A stretch of DNA of 34,527 nucleotides from Bacillus sp. (in: firmicutes) (GCA_031180805.1 JAPSLL010000039.1:2889-37415), one strand, 5' to 3'; shown: positions 24,354 through 34,527, numbered from the stretch's first letter. A program made the numbers and translations. The notes: generated from the sequence alone by a model not told the origin.

Positions 24354-24397
24354 TTGTTATATTAAAGGTTTTAGAGCCATAGAAAGGAAATGATTAT

Positions 24398-25297
24398 ATG
24401 AGTGCTCAAACTATTAAACAAAATTTAAGAGGGTACTTGTTTATTAGTCCCTTTATTATCGGGTTCTTAGCGTTTACGTTGATACCGATTGTTACCTCAC
24501 TATATTTATCATTTACTAAATATAATTTGTTTGGGGCACCTGTTTGGATTGGTTTAGAAAACTATCAAAAAATGTTTACTGAGGATCCAAGATATTGGCA
24601 GTCTTTAAAAGTAACTTTAATTTATGTTTTCGCAGGAGTCCCGTTAAGGCTAGGTTTTGCTTTATTGATAGCGATTATTTTAAATACCGCTTCTCGAGCT
24701 GTAGGTCTTTATCGAACTTTATTTTATTTACCATCATTAATTGGTGGAAGTGTCGCCGTTGCAATTATGTGGAGAAATATTTTTGGTGATGAAGGAATCG
24801 TTAACATTCTCTTAGGATTGTTAGGTATTCCAGATGTACGTTGGTTTGGAGATCCAACTGCTGCACTATGGATGTTAATATTCTTATCTGTTTGGCAATT
24901 TGGATCATCTATGTTAATTTTCCTTGCAGGTTTAAAAGGTATTCCAGCAACATATTACGAAGCTGCGAGTGTAGATGGAGCAAATTATTGGCAAAAATTC
25001 ATTAAAATCACTTTACCGATGTTAAGTCCAGTTATTTTATTTAATACAATTATGCAAACGATCGCAGCGTTTATGACATTTGTTCCTGCATTTATCATTT
25101 CTAAAGGAACTGGTGGTCCACTTGATGGTACACTTCTATATTCACTTTATCTCTTCATTCAAGGGTTTGAATTCTTCAATATGGGTTATGCTTCTGCGAT
25201 GGCATGGATTATGTTAATTATTGTAGGGATTTTAACTGCAATTATTTTCTACACATCAAAATTCTGGGTTCATTATGAATCAGAAGGGGGGAAATAA
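24398..25297 (+). CDS. yesP: ABC sugar transporter permease, YesP-like
   Basis: Inner-membrane permease of the CUT1 family (MalF type, 299 aa) with six transmembrane helices. The cytoplasmic EAA loop is clear: YYEAASVDGANYWQKFIKITLPML (about 187-210), which contacts the ATPase. Pairs with the permease 4 nt downstream. B. subtilis YesP is of similar size (309 aa). ATG with AAAGGAAA upstream. No ATPase gene is in the operon; in B. subtilis such transporters, including YesOPQ, use the shared ATPase MsmX, which I infer here too. Confidence 0.91.
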   Translation: MSAQTIKQNLRGYLFISPFIIGFLAFTLIPIVTSLYLSFTKYNLFGAPVWIGLENYQKMFTEDPRYWQSLKVTLIYVFAGVPLRLGFALLIAIILNTASRAVGLYRTLFYLPSLIGGSVAVAIMWRNIFGDEGIVNILLGLLGIPDVRWFGDPTAALWMLIFLSVWQFGSSMLIFLAGLKGIPATYYEAASVDGANYWQKFIKITLPMLSPVILFNTIMQTIAAFMTFVPAFIISKGTGGPLDGTLLYSLYLFIQGFEFFNMGYASAMAWIMLIIVGILTAIIFYTSKFWVHYESEGGK

Positions 25298-25300
25298 CGG

Positions 25301-26194
25301 ATGAGTTCAAATACAAATGTAAAAACAGTAGCAAGAACACCAATTATGAAAGTTTCCAATGTTAAGTCAGTAAAGTGGTGGGTATATCACATTCTTGTTG
25401 GTGGCTTTGCATTATTAATGCTTTATCCAGTTATTTGGCTCCTAATGAGTTCATTTAAACCTAGTGATACTATATTCGTAACTGCGAAATCATTAATTCC
25501 GGATACATGGACTTTACAGAACTTTACACAAGGATGGGAAGGTATTGGTGGAAATTCATTTGGTGTTTTTATTAAAAATACTGTAGTTCTTGTTATTTTT
25601 ACAATGATTGGGCAAGTGATTTCGTCCGCATTTATTGCGTTTGGTTTTGCAAGATTAAACTTTTTCGGGAAAAACTTTTGGTTTGCAATTATGATGGTTA
25701 CGCTCATGCTTCCGTATGAAGTAGTCATGATTCCGCAATATATCATTTTTGCACAGTTAGGATGGCTTGATTCTATTAAACCAATTGCTGTTCCTGCCTA
25801 TTTTGGACACCCATTCTTTATATTCTTACTCGTTCAATTTATTCGAACAATCCCGAGAGAATTGGATGAAGCTGCAACAATTGATGGATGTAATACGTTT
25901 AAAATATTTTATAAAATCATTCTCCCATTAATAAGACCAGCATTAGCAACAGTATCAATTTTCTCCTTTTATTGGACGTGGGATAATTTACTCGGACCAG
26001 TATTATATCTAAATAATCCGGCAAAATATACTGTTTCAATGGCATTAAACATGTTCTTAAGTAACGATACTGTTTCAAATTGGGGAGCGATGTTTGCCAT
26101 GTCAATTGTTTCATTAGTCCCAGTATTCGTCATTTTCTTCCTATTCCAACGCCATGTTGTAGAGGGGATTAGTACTAGTGGTTTGAAAGGGTAA
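25301..26194 (+). CDS. yesQ: ABC sugar transporter permease, YesQ-like
   Basis: Second permease of the CUT1 transporter (MalG type, 297 aa; B. subtilis YesQ is 296). An N-terminal cytosolic stretch is followed by six membrane helices. The EAA motif [24 protein letters not shown] is near 187-210, and the C-terminus [19 protein letters not shown] is the usual MalG-like ending that reaches toward the ATPase. GGGGG directly precedes its ATG and lies at the end of the upstream permease gene, so translation is coupled. It forms the channel with the preceding permease. Confidence 0.92.
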   Translation: MSSNTNVKTVARTPIMKVSNVKSVKWWVYHILVGGFALLMLYPVIWLLMSSFKPSDTIFVTAKSLIPDTWTLQNFTQGWEGIGGNSFGVFIKNTVVLVIFTMIGQVISSAFIAFGFARLNFFGKNFWFAIMMVTLMLPYEVVMIPQYIIFAQLGWLDSIKPIAVPAYFGHPFFIFLLVQFIRTIPRELDEAATIDGCNTFKIFYKIILPLIRPALATVSIFSFYWTWDNLLGPVLYLNNPAKYTVSMALNMFLSNDTVSNWGAMFAMSIVSLVPVFVIFFLFQRHVVEGISTSGLKG

Positions 26195-26227
26195 ATATAC
26201 GCTGTTATTAAGAAAGGAAAAAGACTA

Positions 26228-28279
26228 ATGTATACTGGCAAATCCTTTATCTTCAATAAGGAAACGTACTTAGATTATCAAGGACCTGAACTGAAAAGCG
26301 TTTACCATTTTATGAAAGTCTTGATTCGAGATAAGGACAAAGTTTTTCAGGTAAGTAGTAATGAGAAAAAAACAAGGATATTATTCCAACTTGATGAGCG
26401 GAATGTCCACAATTTGAAAAGGGAACAATTCCATATTCGATTCTCTAACGATTTGACTAAAATGAAAGTCGTTGCATCAGATGAATTAGGCATCATATAT
26501 GGAATTCTCCATTTAAGTGAAAAATATCTCGGAGTTGATAGGTTTTGGTTTTGGAATGATTGTGAACCAACTAAAAAGAAATTGGTAATAATTCCGTCAG
26601 ACTCCTATTTTTCTGATGTACCTAAAGTAAGGTTCAGAGGATGGTTCATCAATGATGAGGTGCTTATTTCAAAATGGAAACATAACAATTCTAACACTCA
26701 TGTATGGGAAATGGTATTCGAAGCACTGTTAAGATGCCATGGTAATATGGTTATCCCAGGAACAGATATTGAAGATCCAACATATAAAAAAATTGCCATA
26801 GAAATGGGATTATGGATTACACATCACCATGCGGAGCCTCTCGGAGCGAAAATGTTCAATAGAGTTTTCCCAAATCATAATGCTTCTTATATTGAAAACG
26901 AAGACTTATTCAAAAAGCTATGGAAAGATGCAATAATTGAACAGCAAAATGACAAGGTCATATGGAATATTGGATTTAGAGGACAAGGAGACCGGCCATT
27001 TTGGGTTGACGATCCGACGTTTGATACTGATGAAAAACGCGGATCACTCATATCAAAAATTATAAGAGATCAATACGAAATGATTGCTCAATATCAAAAA
27101 GAACCGATTTGTTGCGTAAATTTGTATGGGGAAATTACTGAATTGTACAAAAAGGGATTACTAGACTTGCCAGAAGGAGTTATTAAAATATGGGCGGATA
27201 GTGGATATGGAAAGATGGTGTCTAGAAGACAAGGAAACCACAACCCAAGAATCCCTTCCACCCCTGTCAAGGACGATCCTGGACCACATGGTATTTACTA
27301 TCATGTAACATTTTATGATTTGCAAGCTTCTAACCATCTTACAATGCTGCCGAACGATACAAACTTTGTAAATGATGAACTAAGTCAGGCTTTTGAGCAC
27401 AATTTGTGTGAATTTTTGATTGTAAACTGTGGCAATATTCGACCTCACCTCTATTTTTTAGACTTTGTTAGTCAATTATGGGATAAAGGAAAAATGGATT
27501 CTTATGAATTTCTAAAGGGATATGTATTGCGGTACTATCCATCCTATTCAAAAGAAATGCCTAAGTATATACAAGACTTCTTTCATGCTGTAATACAATA
27601 TGGCGATCATGAAGATGAACGAGCTGGGGAGCAATTTTATCACTTTGCAATTCGAAATCTTGCAAATCAATGGGTCATTTCTAATGGGAAAGATAGAGCA
27701 AAAAATTTATATTGGGCAACAGGCAAAGCTGACTTAAATGAACAATTTGCCTGGTTCAAAAATAAAGTAAAATGTAAACTACCTCTATGGGAAGCATTAT
27801 TGGAAAAAGGTAAGGCGTATGTAGAAGATGTAAGAAATATTGAACAGCAAAGACTTAGCGATCAATTTCTCATCCAGGTTCAGATTCATAAGAATGGGTG
27901 CAAGGCTCTCTACTGTTTTGCGGAAGCATTTGAAAAATTCAAATCTAAAAATTATATGGAAGCGTATGTACTTGTAAATATGGCGATGGATGAGATAAAA
28001 GAAACTGAGAAGATGATGCATAACCCCAAAAATGAAAAATGGAAACAATTTTATGATAATGATTGTTTAACAAATGTTTCATTAACTAATTATACTTTAG
28101 ATACAGTTATGCGATTTTTAAGAATGTATGGAGATGGACCTTCCTTTTACAATTGGGAAAAAAGATATCTTACAAGTGTTGAGGAAAGTTCAGTAATGCT
28201 ACTGACAAATAAATCAAAACAATTGTCAGACGATAATTTAATTAAAAAGCTTGAAGAGAAAGCGATATCTTTAGTTTAA
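26228..28279 (+). CDS. GH115-like glycoside hydrolase (putative alpha-glucuronidase)
   Basis: Cytoplasmic protein (683 aa, no signal peptide) that I place in glycoside hydrolase family 115, known for removing (4-O-methyl-)glucuronic acid side groups. The N-terminal alpha/beta domain (about 1-128) is followed by a TIM-barrel core (about 133-480) with the expected blocks: RFRGWFINDE (135-144), HHHAEP (199-204), GFRGQGDRPFW (249-259), LYGE with Glu302, WADSGYG (322-328), HGIYYHVTFYD (354-364) and NCGNIRPH (400-407). A helical region (about 410-680) ends the protein. Characterised GH115 enzymes are 800-1000 aa with a C-terminal beta-sandwich involved in dimerisation; that domain is missing here. 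The usual DDN before the F/YG is DSG. AAGGAAAA precedes the ATG. Lying between transporter and rhamnogalacturonan genes, its substrate may be a glucuronate-decorated pectic fragment; this is inference. Confidence 0.75.
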   Translation: MYTGKSFIFNKETYLDYQGPELKSVYHFMKVLIRDKDKVFQVSSNEKKTRILFQLDERNVHNLKREQFHIRFSNDLTKMKVVASDELGIIYGILHLSEKYLGVDRFWFWNDCEPTKKKLVIIPSDSYFSDVPKVRFRGWFINDEVLISKWKHNNSNTHVWEMVFEALLRCHGNMVIPGTDIEDPTYKKIAIEMGLWITHHHAEPLGAKMFNRVFPNHNASYIENEDLFKKLWKDAIIEQQNDKVIWNIGFRGQGDRPFWVDDPTFDTDEKRGSLISKIIRDQYEMIAQYQKEPICCVNLYGEITELYKKGLLDLPEGVIKIWADSGYGKMVSRRQGNHNPRIPSTPVKDDPGPHGIYYHVTFYDLQASNHLTMLPNDTNFVNDELSQAFEHNLCEFLIVNCGNIRPHLYFLDFVSQLWDKGKMDSYEFLKGYVLRYYPSYSKEMPKYIQDFFHAVIQYGDHEDERAGEQFYHFAIRNLANQWVISNGKDRAKNLYWATGKADLNEQFAWFKNKVKCKLPLWEALLEKGKAYVEDVRNIEQQRLSDQFLIQVQIHKNGCKALYCFAEAFEKFKSKNYMEAYVLVNMAMDEIKETEKMMHNPKNEKWKQFYDNDCLTNVSLTNYTLDTVMRFLRMYGDGPSFYNWEKRYLTSVEESSVMLLTNKSKQLSDDNLIKKLEEKAISLV

Positions 28280-28370
28280 GAATATTTATACTAAATAAAT
28301 AGTAGTTTAAGTGAATTAGCAAACTAATAAATAATTCAAACATTACATTGGAATTTACGGGGGGAAGATA

Positions 28371-29009
28371 ATGGAGACATCAGGATTTTTTGGCGGTTTA
28401 AATAGTTTATTCGAATGGATTACTAGACTTGCGTTTTTAAACCTATTGTGGATAGCTTTCACCGCTTGTGGACTTATCATCTTTGGGTTTTTCCCTTCCA
28501 CAGTTGCAATGTTTGCTGTTGTTCGTAAGTGGGCTTTAGGTGATTTAAATGTCCCGATCTTTAAAACCTTTTGGGATTCTTATAAAAAAGAATTCATGAA
28601 AAGTAATATTCTTGGGGTTTTAATTGGATCGACCAGTTTCGTGCTATGTTTGGATTTCCTTTATTTAAGGCAGGCATCAGATGAAATTAATCAGTTATTC
28701 TCAGTTCCTTTACTAATTGTGATTATTCTCTTTATTTGTATGTTACTTTATATATTCCCTATGTATGTTCACTATGAAATGAACGCAGTCCAGATAATAA
28801 AAAACTCATTTTTCGTCATGATTATGAATCCGATTTCTACTTTCATCATGTTAATAGGTACGCTTGGATTAATATTCTTACTGACTTTTGCACCGCCTCT
28901 TACAATCGTTATTAGTGGCAATATTATAGCATTAACGATTGTAAAACCAGCTATTAACAGTTTCAATAAAATAAATAGGAAGTATAAATTGATGCAACAA
29001 CAAGCGTAA
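28371..29009 (+). CDS. yesL: DUF624 membrane protein, YesL-like
   Basis: Membrane protein (212 aa; B. subtilis YesL is 209) of the DUF624 family, found almost only beside CUT1 sugar transporters and their two-component systems. About five hydrophobic helices, starting after FFGGLNSLFEWITRLAFLNLLW and including FGFFPSTVAMFAVVRKWALGD, a hallmark stretch of the family. Its molecular function is not known; a helper role in transport or sensing is assumed from context. GGGGGGAAG precedes the ATG. It lies between the GH115-like gene and the second binding-protein gene in the same orientation. Confidence 0.88.
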   Translation: METSGFFGGLNSLFEWITRLAFLNLLWIAFTACGLIIFGFFPSTVAMFAVVRKWALGDLNVPIFKTFWDSYKKEFMKSNILGVLIGSTSFVLCLDFLYLRQASDEINQLFSVPLLIVIILFICMLLYIFPMYVHYEMNAVQIIKNSFFVMIMNPISTFIMLIGTLGLIFLLTFAPPLTIVISGNIIALTIVKPAINSFNKINRKYKLMQQQA

Positions 29010-29088
29010 GAAAATAGATTAAATAACTTTCTTATTGAAATATCAATAATATTACACTTGTGTTCTTTTCTTGTTTAATTTAGCTTAA

Positions 29089-30411
<1,323 letters not shown>

Positions 30412-30440
30412 TGGAGAATGAGAAAATGGAGGAATTAATA

Positions 30441-31475
30441 ATGGCAAAACTAGAATTTGATGAAATGTTAATTGAAGAAATAATCGATAAAGTTGTCACA
30501 CGCACTTTTCAAATGGATTTTAGTTGGGACTGGCCAGGTGGTGTCGCTTTTTATGGAGTTGCCGAAGCATATGAAGCGACTGGCAAACAAGAATATATTG
30601 ATTTATTACAGTCATGGGTCGATGAATGGCTTGAAGATGGGGTGCCTAAGCTATCGATTAATGGGGTATCTATCGGCCACACATTGATAACCTTATATCA
30701 AGTAACTGAGGATGAGAAATATTTAAATGTAATTAAAGATATGGCAGAATATTTGAAAAATGATGCACCACGTTTTGCAGATGGCATTTTCCAGCATACT
30801 GTTAATTCTGTGAAGGATGTATTTCCTGAACAAGCATGGGTAGACACGATGATGATGGCAGGTTTGTTTTTAGTTAGAGTTGGAAAATTATTAAACCGTG
30901 AAGATTATTTTGAAGATGGCTTAAAGCAATACCACGGTCATGAAGACTTCCTTCAGGATCCTGTGACAAATTTATATTATCACGGCTGGGATAATATTGC
31001 GAAAAATCATATGTCCTCGATTTATTGGGCCCGTGGAAATGGCTGGGCAGCCCTAACAATGGCTAAAGCATTGGAATTAGTCGAAGTACAGCATCCATCA
31101 TATATGATTATTGATTGTTCATTAAGAGATCAATTAAGTGCTTTAGTAAGATTACAGGATGAATCTGGATTATGGCATACAATTGTTAATGACCCATCTT
31201 CATACCTAGAAGTTTCTGGATCATCTGCCATTGCTGCAGCACTAATTACGAGAGGTACTCTCTATAATAAATACATTCAAAAATCTATAGCTGGAATTTT
31301 ACAAGAAATCGAAGAAGATGGTAAAGTGTCCAAAGTATCTGCTGGTACAGCAGTTATGAATGACGCTGATGGATATAAAAATGTACCGTACAAGCGAATA
31401 CAAGGATGGGGACAAGGTTTAACACTTGTATTTTTAGCGGAATTATTAAAATCTAACAAGCAAATCTATCGTTAA
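30441..31475 (+). CDS. yesR: Unsaturated rhamnogalacturonyl hydrolase, GH105 (YesR-like)
   Basis: Cytoplasmic alpha/alpha-barrel enzyme (344 aa, the length of B. subtilis YesR). It removes the unsaturated galacturonate left at the non-reducing end of fragments cut by rhamnogalacturonan lyase. The catalytic Asp135 lies in QAWVDTMMMAG, corresponding to the reported Asp of YesR/YteR. Other family stretches are FSWDWPGGVAFYGV, ARGNGWAALTMAKALEL and RIQGWGQGLTLVFLAELL. The frame is open to an ATG at 30411, but GGAGGA (30428-30433) is ideally placed for the ATG at 30441. No signal peptide, so it acts after uptake. It follows the yesO-like gene closely in the operon. Confidence 0.93.
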   Translation: MAKLEFDEMLIEEIIDKVVTRTFQMDFSWDWPGGVAFYGVAEAYEATGKQEYIDLLQSWVDEWLEDGVPKLSINGVSIGHTLITLYQVTEDEKYLNVIKDMAEYLKNDAPRFADGIFQHTVNSVKDVFPEQAWVDTMMMAGLFLVRVGKLLNREDYFEDGLKQYHGHEDFLQDPVTNLYYHGWDNIAKNHMSSIYWARGNGWAALTMAKALELVEVQHPSYMIIDCSLRDQLSALVRLQDESGLWHTIVNDPSSYLEVSGSSAIAAALITRGTLYNKYIQKSIAGILQEIEEDGKVSKVSAGTAVMNDADGYKNVPYKRIQGWGQGLTLVFLAELLKSNKQIYR

Positions 31476-31509
31476 TTTCTCGAATTCAGGCTTTATATGG
31501 AGGGACATT

Positions 31510-32190
31510 ATGGTTCAATCTAGTACAATCTCAATCTATTTAGCTGGAGACTCAACAGTTGCTAACTGTCCGGAGCATGAGGCGCCAATGGCAGGCTGGG
31601 GTCAAGTATTCCAATCTTTTTTTAATGGTCATGTTGTTGTGCATAATGAAGCGATGGGAGGAAGAAGTTCAAATAGCTTTATTGAAGAAGGAAGACTTAA
31701 ATCAATCCTTGAGCGCATCCAAGAGGGAGATTATTTATTCATTCAATTTGGTCATAATGATCAAAAATCATATGGAACAGAACCATTTACAACCTTTCAA
31801 ATGAGCTTACAGCAATATATAAATGGAGCGAGAGAAAAGAGCGCAATCCCGATACTACTTACCTCTGTACATCGAAGAAAATTTAATGAGCTTGGTGAAA
31901 TTGAAAATACTTTAGGTGAATATCCAATTGCCATGATTGATTTGGCTAAAAAATTAGATATACCTTTAATTGACCTATGGAAAAAAACGAAAATACTTTA
32001 TGAAACACTTGGAGTTGAAAAATCAAAGGAGCTTTTTACCATTTTTCCGCCGAATGTGGAGCCAAACTATCCCGAGGGAATTGAAGATAATACGCATTTC
32101 TCTATCAACGGTGCAACGAAGGTAGCACAACTGGTTATCGAAGGAATAAGAGAATTAAAGATTCCACTTTGTAAATATGTCGTTCAATAA
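31510..32190 (+). CDS. yesT: Rhamnogalacturonan acetylesterase, SGNH hydrolase (YesT-like)
   Basis: Esterase of the GDSL/SGNH rhamnogalacturonan acetylesterase family (226 aa; B. subtilis YesT about 232). It removes acetyl groups from galacturonate residues so other enzymes can work. Block I YLAGDSTVA with nucleophile Ser15, the Gly in EAMGGRSSNSF, the Asn in IQFGHNDQK, and the catalytic Asp193-His196 in EDNTHFS are all present. No signal peptide, so it acts on imported oligosaccharides. GGAGGG precedes the ATG. Last gene of the long operon; a perfect terminator follows at once. Confidence 0.93.
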   Translation: MVQSSTISIYLAGDSTVANCPEHEAPMAGWGQVFQSFFNGHVVVHNEAMGGRSSNSFIEEGRLKSILERIQEGDYLFIQFGHNDQKSYGTEPFTTFQMSLQQYINGAREKSAIPILLTSVHRRKFNELGEIENTLGEYPIAMIDLAKKLDIPLIDLWKKTKILYETLGVEKSKELFTIFPPNVEPNYPEGIEDNTHFSINGATKVAQLVIEGIRELKIPLCKYVVQ

Positions 32191-32219
32191 CCACGGTAGC
32201 GTGGTTATTCCTTTTTATC
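32186..32219 (+). terminator. Terminator of the pectin operon
   Basis: AATAACCACG (32186-32195) pairs perfectly with CGTGGTTATT (32200-32209) around a 4-nt loop, followed by CCTTTTTAT. The stem overlaps the yesT stop codon. It separates the operon from the beta-galactosidase gene. Confidence 0.88.
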
Positions 32220-32297
32220 TCATTTCATTAGCAAAATTATCTAATGTTGTTGAGTGATAAATATAAGTAAGGTTGCTTTAAAAAAGGAGGGAAAATA

Positions 32298-34289
32298 ATG
32301 ACTAAAAAATTATATCACGGTGCTGCTTATTATCCGGAGCTTTGGCACGAAGAAGTCATTGAGCAAGATATAAAATTAATGAAAGAAGTAGGAATTAATG
32401 TTGTAAGAATGGGTGAGTTTGCATGGTCATCTATTGAAATGGAAGAAGGTGTTATTGATGTAAGTTTTTTTGCCGAAATAATAAATCGACTTTATCATCA
32501 TGGGATTGAAACGATTTATTGTACGCCAACTGCTACTCCGCCAATTTGGCTATCTTATCAACACCCTGAAAGAATGTATGTAGACAATGAAGGGAGAGTC
32601 ATGGGACATGGCTCAAGACAGCATGTTTGTACAAACAATCCTTATTTTCGAGAAAAGGCATCAATAATAACCGAACAATTAGCAACGCAATTAGGGAACC
32701 TTGAAGGTGTAATCGGTTGGCAAATCGACAATGAGTTTAAGTGTCATGTTGGTGAATGTATGTGTAATACATGTAAAACCCTTTGGCATCAATGGTTAGA
32801 ACATCGTTATGGGACAATCGAGCAATTAAATAAGGCATGGGGATCTCATATTTGGAGCCAATATTATCATAGCTTTGATCAAATTCCTCAACCAGGTTCA
32901 ACACCTTTTTTACATAACTCTTCTTTACTAACTATGTATCAACTATTTTCATATGAAAAAATCGCCGAGTTTTCAGATGAACAGGCTTCTATTATTCGCA
33001 GGCATTCTAAAGCTCCGATCACACATAATAGTGGAACCTTTTTCCATGTTAATAATGAGAGATTATATGATTCTTTAGATTTTGCTTCCTTTGATACGTA
33101 TGCTGATTATAAAAACTATACAGCTTATTTATTTAATTGTGATTTGTGGAGAAATTTTAAGTCTAGCAGGAATTATTGGGTTATGGAAACAAGTACCTCT
33201 TATAGTGCTTCACTTGAGAGTTATGCGATTCCACATCCAAATGATTACTTAAAGGCAGAAGCTGTTGCTTCATATGCTCTTGGTGGTGAAGGCTTTTGTT
33301 ATTGGCTTTGGCGTCAACAAAGAACAGGCTGTGAACAGCCTCATGGCTCAGTAATTAGTGCTTGGGGTAAACCGACAATTGGCTTTGAAAATGTAAAAAA
33401 AGTAGATAAGGCAAGGAAAGAAATTGAAGAATCAATAATAGAAACAACACCTATGCAAGCGGAAATTGCGATAACCTATTCGGATAATGCCAGAGCATAT
33501 ATGAAAACGGAACCACACAAAAACTTGAATTATCGTAATTTAATCATCGATTTCTATAAAAACATGTTAAATCTCGGCTATCATCGAGATTTAATACCAG
33601 AAGGTGCATCTTTAAAAGGATACAAAGTACTTTTTACTCCGTTTATTCCATATTTATCAGATGAATATCTAGCTAAAGCTGAAGAATTTGCTAAACACGG
33701 AGGTGTCTGGATAGTAGGTCCTCTGACAGGTGGAAGAACAGAGCATCATACCATTCATACAAATGCTGCATTAGGAAAGCTTGATGAGCTTGCAGGAGTA
33801 GAAACCCTTTATTCGTATCCATTCGATGGTACTGGTTCAGTTGGAGAATTTAAGGGAGTGAAAGCTCCATTAAGTTTATGGAGCTCACTTTTTCATCCTA
33901 TTGATGCAAAGGTGATGGGAACACTTACTGAAGGTATTTCCATTGGAAAGGCATTTATAACTGAACGTAATATAGGAAATGGAAAAATCGTTATGCTCGG
34001 CTCTTTACCTGCAGGAGATGAAGGCATGCTTTTATTAAAAACAATTATTAACCATTATGCTAATGAACAAGGTGTCACGGTTAAGGGTCAAGTTACTGAA
34101 GGGACAATTATTGTACCGAGACAAGGAAACGGATATTTACTTTGGGTTATCGTAAATATGGATGGAAAGGGTGGAAAGGTGCAACTACCTTATGTTGGAA
34201 CAAATATCCTGACAGGGAAGTCCGTTGAAAAAGGAGAGCACATTATTAATAGCTATGACTATCAAATAGTGAAATTTGATCAGGAATAA
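32298..34289 (+). CDS. yesZ: Beta-galactosidase, GH42 (YesZ-like)
   Basis: GH42 beta-galactosidase (663 aa, same length as B. subtilis YesZ) acting on short galacto-oligosaccharides, here probably from the galactan side chains of rhamnogalacturonan I. The acid/base is Glu146 (GWQIDNEF) and the nucleophile Glu297 (WVMETS). Four cysteines, Cys111, Cys154, Cys156 and Cys159, keep almost the spacing of the zinc site of Thermus A4 beta-galactosidase. Domain order is TIM barrel (1-385), trimerisation domain (about 390-600) and a small C-terminal beta domain. AAGGAGG lies 7-8 nt before the ATG. No signal peptide, so it is intracellular. It is probably transcribed on its own or by read-through past the terminator; I found no clear promoter. 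Confidence 0.95.
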   Translation: MTKKLYHGAAYYPELWHEEVIEQDIKLMKEVGINVVRMGEFAWSSIEMEEGVIDVSFFAEIINRLYHHGIETIYCTPTATPPIWLSYQHPERMYVDNEGRVMGHGSRQHVCTNNPYFREKASIITEQLATQLGNLEGVIGWQIDNEFKCHVGECMCNTCKTLWHQWLEHRYGTIEQLNKAWGSHIWSQYYHSFDQIPQPGSTPFLHNSSLLTMYQLFSYEKIAEFSDEQASIIRRHSKAPITHNSGTFFHVNNERLYDSLDFASFDTYADYKNYTAYLFNCDLWRNFKSSRNYWVMETSTSYSASLESYAIPHPNDYLKAEAVASYALGGEGFCYWLWRQQRTGCEQPHGSVISAWGKPTIGFENVKKVDKARKEIEESIIETTPMQAEIAITYSDNARAYMKTEPHKNLNYRNLIIDFYKNMLNLGYHRDLIPEGASLKGYKVLFTPFIPYLSDEYLAKAEEFAKHGGVWIVGPLTGGRTEHHTIHTNAALGKLDELAGVETLYSYPFDGTGSVGEFKGVKAPLSLWSSLFHPIDAKVMGTLTEGISIGKAFITERNIGNGKIVMLGSLPAGDEGMLLLKTIINHYANEQGVTVKGQVTEGTIIVPRQGNGYLLWVIVNMDGKGGKVQLPYVGTNILTGKSVEKGEHIINSYDYQIVKFDQE

Positions 34290-34297
34290 TGAGCAAC

Positions 34298-34321
34298 GGT
34301 AGGAGCAAATATGTTCCTACC
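34298..34321 (+). terminator. Hairpin after yesZ, possible terminator
   Basis: GGTAGGA (34298-34304) pairs with TCCTACC (34315-34321). The T run (CTTTT) begins only 6 nt later, so termination efficiency is doubtful. Confidence 0.45.
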
Positions 34322-34423
34322 TTACCGCTTTTGTCATATAAAAGAAGACGTTCAATTCAGTGTTACCGGCTCTTGTAACCCTTTATCATTATTAAGAAAT
34401 GATGGAAAATAAAAAATTAGCAA

Positions 34424-34452
34424 TTGATCCCATTATGTATCTAATTTATAAT
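34424..34452 (+). promoter_or_regulatory. Sigma-A promoter for the next, unseen gene
   Basis: TTGATC (34424-34429), 17-nt spacer, perfect TATAAT (34447-34452). The predicted start of transcription is near 34459. AAAAAGGGGA at the very end of the window looks like the ribosome binding site of the next gene. Confidence 0.7.
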
Positions 34453-34461
34453 ATACTTAAA

Positions 34462-34511
34462 TGTTCACGTGTGCAAAATAAAGTGTTTCCTGTTATTGTT
34501 CACGTGTGCAA
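34462..34511 (+). promoter_or_regulatory. Tandem operator-like repeats TGTTCACGTGTGCAA
   Basis: Two exact 15-bp copies (34462-34476 and 34497-34511), starts 35 nt apart, lie just downstream of a good promoter. Each has a palindromic core CACGTG flanked by TG...CA, with a central CG as in LacI/GalR-family operators. This is the expected position for a repressor block on the next gene. Confidence 0.6.
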
Positions 34512-34527
34512 TTTTTAAAAAGGGGAT

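Overview
The window is low-GC DNA that reads as a Bacillales chromosome, most likely Bacillaceae. The supporting marks are strong GGAGG-type ribosome binding sites with ATG/GTG/TTG starts, a NfeD-flotillin pair behind a sigma-W-like promoter, an RsbR-type stressosome protein, a catalase behind a perfect PerR box, a perfect CcpA cre site, and a sugar-utilisation cluster closely resembling the Bacillus subtilis yes genes. No rRNA, tRNA, insertion sequence, phage gene or CRISPR array was seen. All family assignments come from reading the sequence and from memory, without database searches.

Left part (1-10.6 kb) is a mosaic of short housekeeping and stress units: a nitroreductase, a YitT-type membrane protein, a minus-strand pair (DUF3231 protein, then an MFS exporter), the NfeD-flotillin operon, an RsbR-like protein, a DEAD-box RNA helicase, an unlisted 42-residue small protein, a Tyr/Gln-rich coiled-coil protein, a DUF4352/DUF5105-type lipoprotein and a small membrane protein. 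Middle part (10.6-18.4 kb): a cobalamin riboswitch with terminator controls metE. It is followed by a 53-residue small protein, a succinate-semialdehyde-type dehydrogenase, PerR-controlled catalase, a decayed dispersed Bacillaceae repeat and a hot-dog acyl-CoA thioesterase.

Right part (18.6-34.5 kb) is a pectin, specifically rhamnogalacturonan-I, oligosaccharide uptake and breakdown cluster. It opens with an ASRT-like (sensory-rhodopsin-transducer family) small protein, then a YesM-like sensor kinase overlapping a YesN-like AraC-type response regulator. After a terminator comes a long operon: binding protein, two permeases, a GH115-like enzyme, a YesL-like DUF624 protein, a second YesO-like binding protein, a GH105 unsaturated rhamnogalacturonyl hydrolase and an SGNH rhamnogalacturonan acetylesterase. 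A terminator ends it, and a GH42 beta-galactosidase (YesZ-like) follows.

The logic I infer is that the kinase senses an extracellular pectin fragment and the regulator activates the operon through a pair of exact 14-bp direct repeats spaced 21 bp. CcpA represses through the cre site at the predicted start of transcription. The transporter, which has no ATPase gene here and presumably shares MsmX, imports oligosaccharides that are deacetylated, stripped of unsaturated galacturonate, galactose and possibly glucuronate inside the cell. None of the enzymes has a signal peptide and no rhamnogalacturonan lyase is in the window. The most novel points are the GH115-like enzyme lacking its usual C-terminal domain in this pathway, the ASRT-family gene at the head of the cluster, and tandem operator-like repeats at the right edge in front of an unseen next gene.
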